Shown: positions 1 through 8,888 of the stretch, piece after piece
How positions within the stretch are numbered: position 1 is the stretch's first letter
Layout of the letters: each line of letters begins with the position of its first letter
From: an uncultured Robinsoniella sp.
GTDB taxonomy: Bacteria > Bacillota > Clostridia > Lachnospirales > Lachnospiraceae
Direction: 5' to 3'
Assembly: GCA_900540475.1 (NCBI GenBank)
Contig: UQGG01000038.1
Coordinates: forward strand, 1-64,000
DNA length: 64,000 nt
Position numbers and translations under genes: made by a program
The notes under the pieces: generated by a model
What the model was told of the DNA's origin: nothing
Seen by the model: the letters and a program-made list of their open reading frames with translations, nothing else
The model's database searches: none

Positions 1-32
1 TTTTTATTTAACATTAACACACTAAAACATTT

Positions 33-55
33 TTGACAACTAGTTGCTACACTAG
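33..55 (+). promoter_or_regulatory. Orphan -35 with palindromic spacer, cut by a repeat element
   Basis: A perfect TTGACA lies at 33-38. The 17 bases after it contain a small palindrome (CTAGT and ACTAG arms, 40-55) of the kind seen in MarR-type operators. Exactly where a -10 box would start, the palindromic element beginning with CTAG at 52 takes over. The bases that follow the element (218-223) make a poor -10. This may be a promoter destroyed by insertion or the edge of an older regulator gene. Nothing coding is visible in 1-304. Confidence 0.35.
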
Positions 56-217
56 AGCGTGTTTTAAAATTCATTCCCGCCATCTGCACGCCCCACTTTG
101 CGGCATATTTGCCCCGAATTCAGGTTACATAGCCCGCTATGTGCCCTTCATTCGGGACAGATCTCCCACAAACTGTGACGTACAGCTGTCAGAAAGCAAT
201 TTTCAAACGCGCTCTAG
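52..217. repeat. Palindromic CTAG-flanked repeat element, copy 1
   Basis: A 166-bp non-coding element has imperfect terminal inverted repeats at 52-70 and 199-217 (17 of 19 positions pair), each ending in CTAG. Its centre folds into a nested hairpin, with an outer CCCGAAT/ATTCGGG stem and an inner CATAG/CTATG stem around CCCG. Closely related copies occur at 5027-5190 and, more degenerate, at 24322-24466. No transposase is encoded, so this is a MITE-like or REP-like element that would need a helper enzyme. The CTAG at both ends is consistent with a 4-bp target duplication. Confidence 0.8.
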
Positions 218-260
218 AGTTAAAAAGGAAAAAACAGATGTAATTCACGGTCTTATGCGC

Positions 261-266
261 TATAAT
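261..266 (+). promoter_or_regulatory. Probable -10 box of the helicase gene
   Basis: A TATAAT hexamer at 261-266 lies 39 bases before the GTG start at 305. No convincing -35 box sits 17 bases upstream. The ribosome site AGGAG follows at 292-296. The nearby palindromic element ends only 44 bases upstream, so it may influence or have replaced the upstream half of this promoter. Confidence 0.4.
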
Positions 267-304
267 AAAAATAATATTGTTTTACATAGAATAGGAGCAT
301 TTTC

Positions 305-2971
305 GTGAATATACAGGATTATATTATTTACAATAAAACGATTCCGGAAAGGGCAGCGGCATATGTTGATTATCCCGAAGGATTATCTGAGGAAATATGT
401 GCGTATCTTTCCGGCAGGGGAATTTCTAAACTTTACAGCCATCAGGCTGAAATGTTCTCAGAGGCACAAAAGCAGAAAAATATTGTGATTACTACTTCTA
501 CGGCGAGCGGAAAAACACTGAGTTTCCTTCTTCCGGTCATGCAGGAAATCTTGTCAAATCCGCTGGCAAGGGCTGTATTTATTTATCCTACCAAAGCATT
601 GGCAAGTGACCAGTACCGCGCAATTCTGCCGATTCTGGAATATTTCGGTGAGAATAGAATATCGGCGGGCGTATATGATGGGGATACACCGGTAAATGAG
701 AGAAGCAGGATTCGCAAAAGTGCAAATATTATTCTGACCAATCCGGAGATGATCAACAGTGCTTTTTTGCCCAATCACAGTAAGTTCGGATTTGATTTTA
801 TTTTCTCGAATCTGAAATTTGTGGTGATCGATGAGCTTCATACATACCGGGGAGCTTTCGGCTCTCATCTGGCAAATGTATTTCGCAGGCTGGGAAGAGT
901 CTGCAGGTATTACCATTCATCCCCACAGTTTCTCTGCAGCTCTGCAACGATTGCCAACCCGGTGGAACTGGCGGAAGGCATATGCGGACAGCCATTTGTA
1001 AGGATTGAACGGGATGGATCCGGGGCATCGGAAAGAAATTATAAACTGGTGCAGCCGCCCAGGATTATGGGAAAGGATAAGCAATATTATGGACAGGTGC
1101 AGTCTACGGCTGTGGCAGCAGAACTTCTTCCTGAATTAGTGGAGAACGGCCATAGCTTTATTGCATTTGCCAGGTCCAGGAAAAATGTGGAGATTATTTT
1201 AAAGGAAGCCAGGGATAAGCTGGAAGCGGAAAGCTTCTTCGGGATATCTCTCACCGATAAAATATCGGGTTACCGCGGCGGGTATACACCACTGGAACGA
1301 AAAGAAATTGAAAATAAGATGATTACCGGAGCGCTTTGCGGTTTGGTTTCTACCAATGCATTGGAGCTGGGGATCGATATTGGAAAAATTGAAACTACGG
1401 TTCTCTCCGGTTATCCGGGAACAAGGGCTTCCTTCTGGCAGCAGACAGGCAGGGCAGGACGAAGCAACAACCGGTGTACCAATTATCTGATTCTGGACAA
1501 TCTTCCTTTTGACCAGTATATTGCAATTAATCCGGAATGGCTGTTTGCATCCGGCAGTGAGAATGCGGTCATTGATAAAAATAATCTGCTTATTGAACTG
1601 TCGCATATCCGGGCGGCAGCAGCTGAGATTCCGCTGACCCTGGATGATATCTCACTTTTTCCGGATCTGGGCGAGACTATTCCTGTTTTAATACGTGCCA
1701 GTGAACTGACTAGCCAGAACGGTAAATTTGCATGGACAGGAAATGCTTTTCCAGCGGGAGACTTTAGTTTAAGAAATATTGACAAATCCAGATATAAGCT
1801 GATAAATCAGGATAACAAGAAGGAAATTACGGAAATGGACGAGCTTCAGGCTTTTCGTGAAATCCACAAGGGTGCAGTTTATATGCACGACGGTGTGCAG
1901 TATCAGGTGTTAAAGCTGGATCTGGAATGTAAAACGGCATATGCGGTGACATTTCAGGGAAATTATTATACGATGCCGGGCAGCAATACCAATATTCGGA
2001 TGATCCAGGGCAGCAAAGAACGGGACTATAAACGTATAAGGATTGGATTTGGTGACGTCAACGTAGATGAGATGGTCTATATGTTTAAAAAACTGCAATT
2101 TCATAATCACCAGAACCTGGGGTATGAGCAGCTGGAACAGCCGCTGTCCAAGGATTATGATACAGAAAGTACCTGGATTAAGATTCCTGAAAATGTGGTA
2201 AAGGCATACCGCCGTCTGCTCCAGGAGAGTCCGGGCGGCCAGATCATCCGCAACAACCACTTTGAAGGTCTGTGTTATGCGATTAAGAATGCGGCAATGA
2301 TGGCGACTATGACAGAACAGGAGGATATCGGCGTTGTCATGTCGGGAAATGCAGCTGGTATGGGAGAAAACTTTGCCTCCGGAGAGGTATTCCTGTTTGT
2401 CTACGATAAGTATATCGGCGGATTGGGGTATTCAGAGAAAGTGTATGACCTGACGGAGCAGATTATCCGAAATGCCATTACCATGGTGAGCGGCTGTAAA
2501 TGTGAGAAGGGATGTGCGGTGTGTATCGGAGATTATAAATTAGATAAAAATATGATTCTCTGGGGCTTGCAAAACCTGCTGGAGGAAGAACCGGTTCCAA
2601 AAGAGGTCAAGCTTGTGGAGTATGCTCCGTCCACATTTATGAAAAAACAGTTTCAGTTTGAGGAACTGCCGGGCAGGTGGCAGGAATTCTGTACGTATTT
2701 AAAGGAGAGAGGGGATTCCTTTGCAGCCTTTTTGAGTACGATTCCCCAGGTAGAGACAGATGGCCCGAGCCTGATATTATTTACGGACAGCAGTTTTTAT
2801 AAGGAATGGATTCTGGAGGAAACCAATCGAAAGAGCCTTGTAAATATAATTTCTTTTTACACGGAAGCTCCTCAGGGTATCCGTTTGCAGATTAAGCAGA
2901 TGGAGCAGGGAAGAGAGCGGAAAGAAGTAAAGGATAAGCTACAGAGAAGATATGAGAATCTGATGGAATAG
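305..2971 (+). CDS. DEAD/DEAH-box DNA helicase with DUF1998 zinc domain (MrfA/YprA-like)
   Basis: An 888-residue superfamily 2 helicase starting at GTG 305 behind AGGAG. Visible motifs are a Q-like LYSHQ near residue 45, Walker A with ASGKT near 68-71, DELH at 176-179, SAT near 213, a helicase C region with NALELGIDIG near 351-360, and GRAGR at 382-386. The C-terminal part has the four-cysteine DUF1998 cluster near residues 730-741 (CKCEKGCAVC). This architecture is that of B. subtilis YprA/MrfA, a 3'-5' helicase acting in mitomycin-crosslink excision repair with the nuclease MrfB. The protein is longer than YprA (about 750 residues). No mrfB is next to it; instead a second helicase follows after 9 bases, so the two are probably one operon. 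A role in DNA repair is likely but inferred from the family. Confidence 0.85.
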   Translation: MNIQDYIIYNKTIPERAAAYVDYPEGLSEEICAYLSGRGISKLYSHQAEMFSEAQKQKNIVITTSTASGKTLSFLLPVMQEILSNPLARAVFIYPTKALASDQYRAILPILEYFGENRISAGVYDGDTPVNERSRIRKSANIILTNPEMINSAFLPNHSKFGFDFIFSNLKFVVIDELHTYRGAFGSHLANVFRRLGRVCRYYHSSPQFLCSSATIANPVELAEGICGQPFVRIERDGSGASERNYKLVQPPRIMGKDKQYYGQVQSTAVAAELLPELVENGHSFIAFARSRKNVEIILKEARDKLEAESFFGISLTDKISGYRGGYTPLERKEIENKMITGALCGLVSTNALELGIDIGKIETTVLSGYPGTRASFWQQTGRAGRSNNRCTNYLILDNLPFDQYIAINPEWLFASGSENAVIDKNNLLIELSHIRAAAAEIPLTLDDISLFPDLGETIPVLIRASELTSQNGKFAWTGNAFPAGDFSLRNIDKSRYKLINQDNKKEITEMDELQAFREIHKGAVYMHDGVQYQVLKLDLECKTAYAVTFQGNYYTMPGSNTNIRMIQGSKERDYKRIRIGFGDVNVDEMVYMFKKLQFHNHQNLGYEQLEQPLSKDYDTESTWIKIPENVVKAYRRLLQESPGGQIIRNNHFEGLCYAIKNAAMMATMTEQEDIGVVMSGNAAGMGENFASGEVFLFVYDKYIGGLGYSEKVYDLTEQIIRNAITMVSGCKCEKGCAVCIGDYKLDKNMILWGLQNLLEEEPVPKEVKLVEYAPSTFMKKQFQFEELPGRWQEFCTYLKERGDSFAAFLSTIPQVETDGPSLILFTDSSFYKEWILEETNRKSLVNIISFYTEAPQGIRLQIKQMEQGRERKEVKDKLQRRYENLME

Positions 2972-2980
2972 GAGGTTTCC

Positions 2981-5041
2981 ATGCAGTTTGAAGAAGAATT
3001 GAAACGGCTGAATCAGTACCAAAAGGATGCTGTGCTGGATGAAAGAGATGCCTGTATCGTCAATGCGAATGTGGGCAGCGGGAAAACGACGGTACTGATT
3101 TCTAAAATTATGTACCTGCATCATGTTAAAAAAGTTCCTTATCAGGATATGGTGGTGCTTACGTTTACCAATAAGGCTGCAAATGAAATTAAGGAACGCC
3201 TGTCTGACACCGGAGCGGGACTGGATATGGAGGAAATGGGGACGTTTGGTACATTCCACAGTGTGGCGCTGCATCTTTTGAGGAGTAAGCTGCCTATCGA
3301 AGATTTGGGCTATACAAAAGGATTTCTTGTGATCGAACCGGAGGAAGAACTGGATATTGCAATGCAGTTGATTGAGGAAGAAAAACTGGTGATTAAATAT
3401 AAAAACCGGTTAAAAAAACGGTTGGAGCAGGCCGCGGCGGGGCAGGTTACAGAAAATAACTCCCGAATCCAGGATGATATTCTCAAACTCCTGAAGCTGT
3501 TGAAAGAAGAAAAAGTTAAGCAGAATAAAATGTCTTTTTCTGATCTTCTGGAAAAGACAAATCAATTGTTGGAAGCATCTGGTATGGAAGCCAAATGGAT
3601 AATTATTGATGAGGTGCAGGACTGCGATAAGATGCAGCTGGATTTTATTGAAAAGTTTATGAATGGTGAAACCAGGCTCTTTGCTGTGGGCGATCCCAAT
3701 CAGATTATATACAGCTGGCGGGGGAGCACCTGGAATGTATTCTATGTGCTAAAGGAGAAGTATCAGGCAAAGGAATTATCTCTGCCCATTAATTACCGTT
3801 CCAGCAGCTCCATTCTGGAGGTGGCTAAGTGCTTTTCACAAAATGGATCTCCGCTAAAGGGGATGCGGGAAACCGGAAATAAAATTATTCTGAAGAACCA
3901 TTATAATCCTTTTAATGAGGCATGCTATCTGGCTGATAAAATAAAGGCACTTCAGCTGGAAGGTGTTCCCCTAAAAGAAATTGCAGTGTTTTACCGTTTG
4001 CAGAGCCAGTCAGAAGTCTTTGAAAAGGTATTTGCGGAAAATGATATTCCCTATGAAGTTTCCATGAAAAAGACCATACAGGATATTCCGGTTTTAAAAT
4101 GGATGATGAAACTTCTGCGTTTCAGCGTCAACCCGGAGGATAACCTTTCGGGATTCTATGTGTTAAACAGCCGGGATTATGGAGAGCGACTGTCTAAAAA
4201 AGAAGCCAGAAAAGTATTAAGTAATCAGGATGGGAATCATGTGGGAGGGTCTGAACTATTTGTAAAAATGATAAATTTCCCGAAACAGAGCAGTGAAATC
4301 CATAATCCGGAGGAACTTTATGGGTATTTTAAAATGGACGAATACCTCATGCCCACATCATCTGCTTATGCTAAAGACGGGCAGGCAGTCCTTGATCTGG
4401 CAGAGATTTTGTTTGATTATATAAAGGAAAAGAATATGCCGTTATTAGAGGGAATGCGTGATTTCCTGAATTCATCAGCGCTATATGGCGTAAATATACT
4501 GCAGAAAGACATCCAAAGTGAGGAAGAATCGGTTAAGCTGATGACGCTGCATGCCTCAAAGGGGCTGGAATTTTCCCATGTTTTTATCACCGGAGTAAAT
4601 TATGGTCTGATTCCTTTACCGTCAAAGGATTTTGAAGAGGAGGACGAAGAAAGACGGCTGTTTTTTGTTGGTATTACCAGGGCGAAAGATTATCTGGAAC
4701 TTTCGTATTATACGAATCCCGATTTCTACCGGGTGCTGCCGGGGGAAAGCCGGTATATCCATATGATACCTGCCCATCTCATTCAAGAGGATACTCCCGG
4801 GAAAAGGGAAGTGAATCTCCAGGAATTGAAAAGGCAGATTCAGAAAGCTAAGACTGAGGGGGCGGTGGAAAATTCAGCCAATGAGGAAGCAAAAGAACAG
4901 GTAACGCAGGAAATGGTGAAGCATCAAAAATATGGGATTGGTAAAATATTAAAAGAAGATGATCTGATGATGGAAGTGGAATTTGAAAACTATGGAGTGA
5001 AAGAATTTATGAAAGCTTTCAGTGAGCTAGAGCGTGTTTGA
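2981..5041 (+). CDS. UvrD/PcrA/Rep-family superfamily 1 DNA helicase
   Basis: A 686-residue superfamily 1A helicase behind a strong AGGAGG site. It shows LNQYQ then Walker A GSGKTT (residues 32-37), motif II DEVQD near 209, GDPNQIIYSWRG just after, NYRSS, motif V LHASKGLEF near 520, and motif VI RRLFFVGITRAKD. The C-terminus carries the short Tudor-like segment (KYGIGKILKE...VEFENYGVK) that in PcrA binds RNA polymerase. It is slightly shorter than classical PcrA (about 730). It probably unwinds DNA during repair or transcription-replication conflict. The stop codon lies inside a palindromic repeat element that begins at 5027, so the last five residues are written by the repeat. Confidence 0.9.
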   Translation: MQFEEELKRLNQYQKDAVLDERDACIVNANVGSGKTTVLISKIMYLHHVKKVPYQDMVVLTFTNKAANEIKERLSDTGAGLDMEEMGTFGTFHSVALHLLRSKLPIEDLGYTKGFLVIEPEEELDIAMQLIEEEKLVIKYKNRLKKRLEQAAAGQVTENNSRIQDDILKLLKLLKEEKVKQNKMSFSDLLEKTNQLLEASGMEAKWIIIDEVQDCDKMQLDFIEKFMNGETRLFAVGDPNQIIYSWRGSTWNVFYVLKEKYQAKELSLPINYRSSSSILEVAKCFSQNGSPLKGMRETGNKIILKNHYNPFNEACYLADKIKALQLEGVPLKEIAVFYRLQSQSEVFEKVFAENDIPYEVSMKKTIQDIPVLKWMMKLLRFSVNPEDNLSGFYVLNSRDYGERLSKKEARKVLSNQDGNHVGGSELFVKMINFPKQSSEIHNPEELYGYFKMDEYLMPTSSAYAKDGQAVLDLAEILFDYIKEKNMPLLEGMRDFLNSSALYGVNILQKDIQSEEESVKLMTLHASKGLEFSHVFITGVNYGLIPLPSKDFEEEDEERRLFFVGITRAKDYLELSYYTNPDFYRVLPGESRYIHMIPAHLIQEDTPGKREVNLQELKRQIQKAKTEGAVENSANEEAKEQVTQEMVKHQKYGIGKILKEDDLMMEVEFENYGVKEFMKAFSELERV

Positions 5042-5190
5042 TAATTCATTCCTGCCATCTGCACGCCCCACTTAGCGGAATATTTGCACCGAATTCAGGT
5101 TACGTAGCCCGCTACGCGCCCTTCATCCGGGACAAATCTCCCACAAACTGGGACGCACAGCTGACAGAAAGCAATTTTCTAACACGCTCA
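5027..5190. repeat. Palindromic repeat element, copy 2
   Basis: This 164-bp copy is closely similar to the element at 52-217. Terminal inverted repeats at 5027-5045 and about 5172-5190 pair at 16 of 19 positions. The inner hairpin stem reads CGTAG/CTACG here against CATAG/CTATG in copy 1, a paired change that keeps the fold. It starts within the last codons of the upstream helicase and supplies its stop. At 5191-5223 it runs directly into the first 33 or so bases of another copy, which is cut off, suggesting tandem insertion or recombination. Confidence 0.8.
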
Positions 5191-5223
5191 AGAGCGTATT
5201 TGATAATTCATTCCTGCTTCATG
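5191..5223. repeat. Truncated stub of the same palindromic repeat
   Basis: The left end of the repeat family (AGAGCGTATTTGATAATTCA and onward) is restarted directly after copy 2, then similarity stops near 5223. It contains only one terminal arm and none of the central hairpin. Confidence 0.6.
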
Positions 5224-5257
5224 TAATATGAGATATCCGTGAATTTAAAATATATAC

Positions 5258-5286
5258 TTGTCTAGGAATAAATTTTAATGTATAAT
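5258..5286 (+). promoter_or_regulatory. Sigma-A promoter of the 5-oxoproline operon
   Basis: TTGTCT at 5258-5263 and a perfect TATAAT at 5281-5286 are separated by 17 bases. Transcription would start near 5293, giving a leader of roughly 95 bases before the NRAMP-like gene. The leader can form short stems but matches no riboswitch class I can name. Confidence 0.65.
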
Positions 5287-5389
5287 TTTACTATTACAGT
5301 CACATTCTGCGGGCACAATGGATGTAGAGCTTCCGGATATACCGACTATGTGGCTTCGATAAGATTAAATGAAAGAGAGAGGGAATTGT

Positions 5390-6595
5390 ATGGAAAAAAA
5401 GAAGAAATCAAATGGTGGTGCACTGTTGGGAGCTGCATTTATCATGGCAACATCAGCAATTGGTCCTGGATTTTTGACACAGACTGCAAAGTTTACAAGT
5501 GATTTTCAGGCGAGTTTTGGATTTGTTATTTTAGTTTCTATTTTATTAGCCATCGTTGTTCAGATGAATGTCTGGCGTGTGCTTTGTGTATCCGGGATGC
5601 GCGGACAGGATGTGGCGAATAAGTTACTCCCGGGATTGGGGTATTTTGTAGCATTGCTGGTTGTATTAGGAGGACTGATATTTAATATCGGTAACGTAGG
5701 CGGAGGTGCGCTGGGATTTAATACCCTCTTAGGACTGCCGCTGACAGCAGGTTATATTTTAGCTGGTGCAATTGCTATCGTTGTGTTTTTACTTAAAAAT
5801 GCCACAAAGGCTATGGATACTTTGACAAAAGTTCTTGGCGCAGTTATGATTATTGTAATTTTTGTGGTTATTATTATTGTTAAGCCTCCTGTTGGACAGG
5901 CAATTAAAGAAACATTTATTCCATCCACTGGTGCTGTCGCGCTGTTCCCGGCTATATTAACGCTGCTTGGAGGAACCGTAGGCGGTTACATTACCTTTGC
6001 AGGTGCACATCGTCTGATTGACGGCGGCATTACGAAGAAAGAGAATTTAAAAGAAGTTAACAAGAGTTCTATCATGGGTATCGGAATTGCAACGATCGTG
6101 CGTATTTTCTTATTCCTTGCGATTCTGGGTGTAGTGGCAAAAGGCCTTACTTTAGACCCGTCCAATCCGGCTGCAGATGCTTTCAGCCAGGGTGCAGGAG
6201 AACTGGGCTACCGGTTCTTTGGATTAGTATTGCTTTGTGCGGCTGTTACCTCTATCGTTGGTGCGGCTTATACATCGGTTTCTTTCATGAAGACTTTGAG
6301 CAAGACGATTGCAAAATATGAAAAATGGGTTACCATTGCCTTCATTGCAATTTCTACGCTGGTTATGGCGATTCTTGGACAGCCTGCAACTCTTCTGGTT
6401 CTGGCTGGAGCCTTAAATGGTCTGATCTTACCGGTTACTTTAGGTGTATGTCTTGTAGCATCCCAGAAAAAGAGTATTATGGGAGAAGATTACCATCATC
6501 CGAAGTGGCTGCTGATCCTGGGTATCCTGGTAGTTCTGCTTGCAGCCTATCTGGGTGTTACTTCCCTTTCAGGTCTTGGCAAATTATTCGCATAG
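5390..6595 (+). CDS. NRAMP-related permease of the YcsG type, probable 5-oxoproline-pathway transporter
   Basis: A hydrophobic protein of 401 residues with about 11 membrane helices. An upstream in-frame ATG exists at 5369, but AGAGAGGGA at 5376-5384 points to the ATG at 5390. The family is NRAMP, yet the helix-1 metal motif DPGN is replaced by IGPGFLTQ (residues 24-31), and the helix-6 metal-binding MPH region reads AGAH near 204. Loss of the metal ligands suggests that it does not carry Mn or Fe. B. subtilis ycsG sits in the same context with ycsF (pxpA) and kipIA, so the likely cargo is 5-oxoproline or a related lactam or amino acid. It is the first gene of the operon. Confidence 0.75.
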   Translation: MEKKKKSNGGALLGAAFIMATSAIGPGFLTQTAKFTSDFQASFGFVILVSILLAIVVQMNVWRVLCVSGMRGQDVANKLLPGLGYFVALLVVLGGLIFNIGNVGGGALGFNTLLGLPLTAGYILAGAIAIVVFLLKNATKAMDTLTKVLGAVMIIVIFVVIIIVKPPVGQAIKETFIPSTGAVALFPAILTLLGGTVGGYITFAGAHRLIDGGITKKENLKEVNKSSIMGIGIATIVRIFLFLAILGVVAKGLTLDPSNPAADAFSQGAGELGYRFFGLVLLCAAVTSIVGAAYTSVSFMKTLSKTIAKYEKWVTIAFIAISTLVMAILGQPATLLVLAGALNGLILPVTLGVCLVASQKKSIMGEDYHHPKWLLILGILVVLLAAYLGVTSLSGLGKLFA

Positions 6596-6602
6596 AAAAT
6601 AC

Positions 6603-6634
6603 AAAGGTGTAGTCAATATGATTGCACCTTTTTG
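6603..6634 (+). terminator. Weak terminator or attenuator between permease and pxpB
   Basis: AAAGGTG at 6603-6609 pairs with CACCTTT at 6625-6631, with an inner CAAT/ATTG stem, followed by a short T run. It lies between the permease and pxpB and could reduce expression of the downstream enzymes relative to the permease. Confidence 0.45.
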
Positions 6635-6651
6635 AAATAGGAGAGAGCAAT

Positions 6652-7380
6652 ATGCTTAAAATTGAAATTCTAACAGCAGGTGATTCTGCGATTTTGATTG
6701 AGTTTGGCAAAGAAATCAGCCCGGAAATCAATCGGAAAATCACGGCTATTGTACAGCTGATTAAGGAGCAGCAGATCGAGGGAATCGTGGATACGATCCC
6801 GGCTTTTTGCTCCTTATTGGTCAATTACGATCCCAGAATTATCTCATATGAAATGATTGTAGAGCGGATGCGTCAATTAGTAAAAGTGGACGTTATGGCG
6901 GAAGTGGGAGAAAAACGGATTATTGAAATCCCTGTCTGCTATGGCGGAGAGTTTGGACCGGATATTGATACCGTTGCGGAAAATGCTAAAATGTCCCGGG
7001 AGGAAGTGATTAAATTGCATTCCTCCAAAGATTATCTGATCTATATGCTCGGTTTTCTGCCGGGATTCTCATATTTAGGAGGACTGGATGAGCGCCTTCA
7101 TACACCGCGTCTGGCAAATCCAAGAATTAAAATCAGTGCAGGAAGTGTGGGAATCGGAGGTTCCCAGACGGGTATTTATCCACTGGATTCTCCGGGAGGA
7201 TGGCAGTTGATTGGACTTACTCCGGTGAAGACTTATGATCCCAACCGGGATGTGCCGATTTTGTTTGAAGCAGGGGATTATATTCGTTTCATTCCCATTG
7301 ATGAGACAGAGTTTTACCGCATAAAAGAATTAGTTTCAAGGGACGAATATCAGTGTATCGTTCATGAAGGAGGTGTGTAA
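6652..7380 (+). CDS. pxpB: 5-oxoprolinase subunit PxpB (KipI family)
   Basis: A 242-residue protein of the allophanate hydrolase subunit 1/KipI family. The longer reading from 6622 is unlikely because AGGAGAG at 6639-6645 is spaced for the ATG at 6652. Diagnostic blocks are LPGFSYLGGLD near residue 135 and GGSQTGIYPLDSPGGW near 170-185. With PxpC and PxpA it forms the prokaryotic ATP-dependent 5-oxoprolinase, which opens pyroglutamate to glutamate. The same fold forms half of the carboxyltransferase domain in urea carboxylase, which matters because a biotin carboxylase pair follows in the operon. KipI in B. subtilis was first described as a kinase inhibitor, but that reading is less fitting here. 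Confidence 0.9.
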   Translation: MLKIEILTAGDSAILIEFGKEISPEINRKITAIVQLIKEQQIEGIVDTIPAFCSLLVNYDPRIISYEMIVERMRQLVKVDVMAEVGEKRIIEIPVCYGGEFGPDIDTVAENAKMSREEVIKLHSSKDYLIYMLGFLPGFSYLGGLDERLHTPRLANPRIKISAGSVGIGGSQTGIYPLDSPGGWQLIGLTPVKTYDPNRDVPILFEAGDYIRFIPIDETEFYRIKELVSRDEYQCIVHEGGV

Positions 7381-7381
7381 G

Positions 7382-8386
7382 ATGGGATTTCGTGTATTAA
7401 AAGCAGGCATGCTGACAACGGTTCAGGACCTGGGAAGAACCGGATATCAGAGCCAGGGATTTGGCGTATCAGGCGTCATGGATGTAAGGTCTTTTAAAAT
7501 TGCAAATCTGCTTCTGGACAATCCGGAGAATGAGGCGGCGCTTGAGATTACATTGATTGGACCTACCCTGGAATTTACATCGGCTACGATCATCGCAATA
7601 ACCGGAGGGGATTTCCAGCCAATGATTAATAAAAAGCCGGCTCCCATGTATACCGCTATTTATATGAATAAAGGGGATATACTGGAATTTCAGAGTGCCA
7701 GAACGGGAAGCAGGGCGTATATTGCATTTTCCAGTTATCTGGATATACCGGTTATTATGGGCAGCCGTTCAACCAATATCAGAAGCCAGGTAGGCGGATA
7801 TAAAGGACGAAAACTTCAGGCTGGAGATTATGTGAGATTCCGCATTAAAAGGAGATATCTGCCATACTTTTTATCCAGAAAACTGGATCTGGATGAATTT
7901 GACCAGGAGGATGCTGTTTTGAGAGTTGTATTAGGACCCCAGGACAGTCATTTTACAAAGCAGGGATTGGAAAGTTTTCTGGAAAGCGAATATGAAGTGA
8001 CCAGCGATTTTGATCGCATGGGGTGCCGCCTGGAAGGTCCATTTATTGCATATAAAGATACAGCGGATATTATCTCAGATGGCATTACGATGGGATCCGT
8101 ACAGGTACCATCCCATGGAAAGCCGATTATTATGCTTTCTGACAGGCAGACCACAGGAGGTTATGCCAAGATTGCAACAGTTGCTTCTGTAGATATACCG
8201 AAGCTGGTTCAGAGAAAGACAGACCATAAGATCCGGTTTAAAGCGATTAGTGTTACAGACGCCCAGAGCCTTTATCTGGATGAGATCAAGGAAATGGATG
8301 ATTTAAGAAAAGAAATACACAAACCATGTAAAGAAGTTTTAGACTGCCGTCTGGTTGCAAAGCGGCTGGAAAAACTCTTTTCATAG
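7382..8386 (+). CDS. pxpC: 5-oxoprolinase subunit PxpC (KipA family)
   Basis: A 334-residue allophanate hydrolase subunit 2/KipA family protein. The AAGGAGGT ribosome site lies inside the end of pxpB (7367-7374), and translation starts at ATG 7382, directly after the pxpB stop. The N-terminal signature VQDLGRTG is at residues 14-21, and the family length (about 310-335) is met. It partners PxpB in the ATP-dependent lactam-opening complex in the cytoplasm. The tight spacing implies translational coupling and equal stoichiometry. Confidence 0.9.
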   Translation: MGFRVLKAGMLTTVQDLGRTGYQSQGFGVSGVMDVRSFKIANLLLDNPENEAALEITLIGPTLEFTSATIIAITGGDFQPMINKKPAPMYTAIYMNKGDILEFQSARTGSRAYIAFSSYLDIPVIMGSRSTNIRSQVGGYKGRKLQAGDYVRFRIKRRYLPYFLSRKLDLDEFDQEDAVLRVVLGPQDSHFTKQGLESFLESEYEVTSDFDRMGCRLEGPFIAYKDTADIISDGITMGSVQVPSHGKPIIMLSDRQTTGGYAKIATVASVDIPKLVQRKTDHKIRFKAISVTDAQSLYLDEIKEMDDLRKEIHKPCKEVLDCRLVAKRLEKLFS

Positions 8387-8429
8387 AAGTTAGAGTAGAA
8401 GAGACGTTAGAAGAAAGAGAGGTATTTGT

Positions 8430-8867
8430 ATGGACTTAGAAAAGATAGAGGGATTGATAAAAATTATTGAGAAGTCATCGTTGACAACATTTTCGATCAA
8501 AGAAGGAGACGTTAAGATTTCCATGAGCAAGATCAAATATGGTCCTGGAGTTCCGGAAGGAATGGCTGTTAGTTATGCGGCTGCGGAAGCTGCCGGAAAC
8601 GGGGCAGCGGCAGAGGAAGAAGAGGAGCAGTGCTTTATTACATCTCCGATTGTAGGAACATTTTATGCGGCGGCATCACCGGATGAGCCGGCATTTGTCA
8701 AAGTTGGCGACGTGGTAAAAGGCGGTCAGAAAGTCTGCATTCTGGAAGCAATGAAGCTGATGAATGAAATTGAGAGCGATTTTGACTGTGAGATAGAAGC
8801 GATATTAGTAAGCAATGAACAAAAGGTAGAATATGGACAGCCGCTGTTCCGCGTTAAAAAATTATAG
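8430..8867 (+). CDS. accB: Biotin carboxyl carrier protein (BCCP)
   Basis: A 145-residue protein with an N-terminal helix region, an Ala/Glu-rich linker near 50-66, and a C-terminal biotinyl domain. The biotinylation motif is EAMKLMN, with the acceptor lysine at residue 109. Sequence is that of the acetyl-CoA carboxylase carrier AccB. It lies between pxpC and a biotin carboxylase and no carboxyltransferase genes accA or accD are present, so it may serve a carboxylation step in 5-oxoproline or lactam use rather than fatty acid synthesis. That role is inference from context. Confidence 0.9.
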   Translation: MDLEKIEGLIKIIEKSSLTTFSIKEGDVKISMSKIKYGPGVPEGMAVSYAAAEAAGNGAAAEEEEEQCFITSPIVGTFYAAASPDEPAFVKVGDVVKGGQKVCILEAMKLMNEIESDFDCEIEAILVSNEQKVEYGQPLFRVKKL

Positions 8868-8888
8868 GCATATAGGGAGGATTGGACT

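Noticed and set aside
33..308. A 91-codon open frame before the first helicase gene
   Set aside because: It runs through the palindromic repeat and its protein reappears at 5038-5226 only because the repeat reappears. There is no ribosome site.
5290..5389. Possible riboswitch in the leader of the 5-oxoproline operon
   Set aside because: The leader has short stems, but I could not match it to purine, guanidine, glutamine, preQ1 or other known consensus cores.
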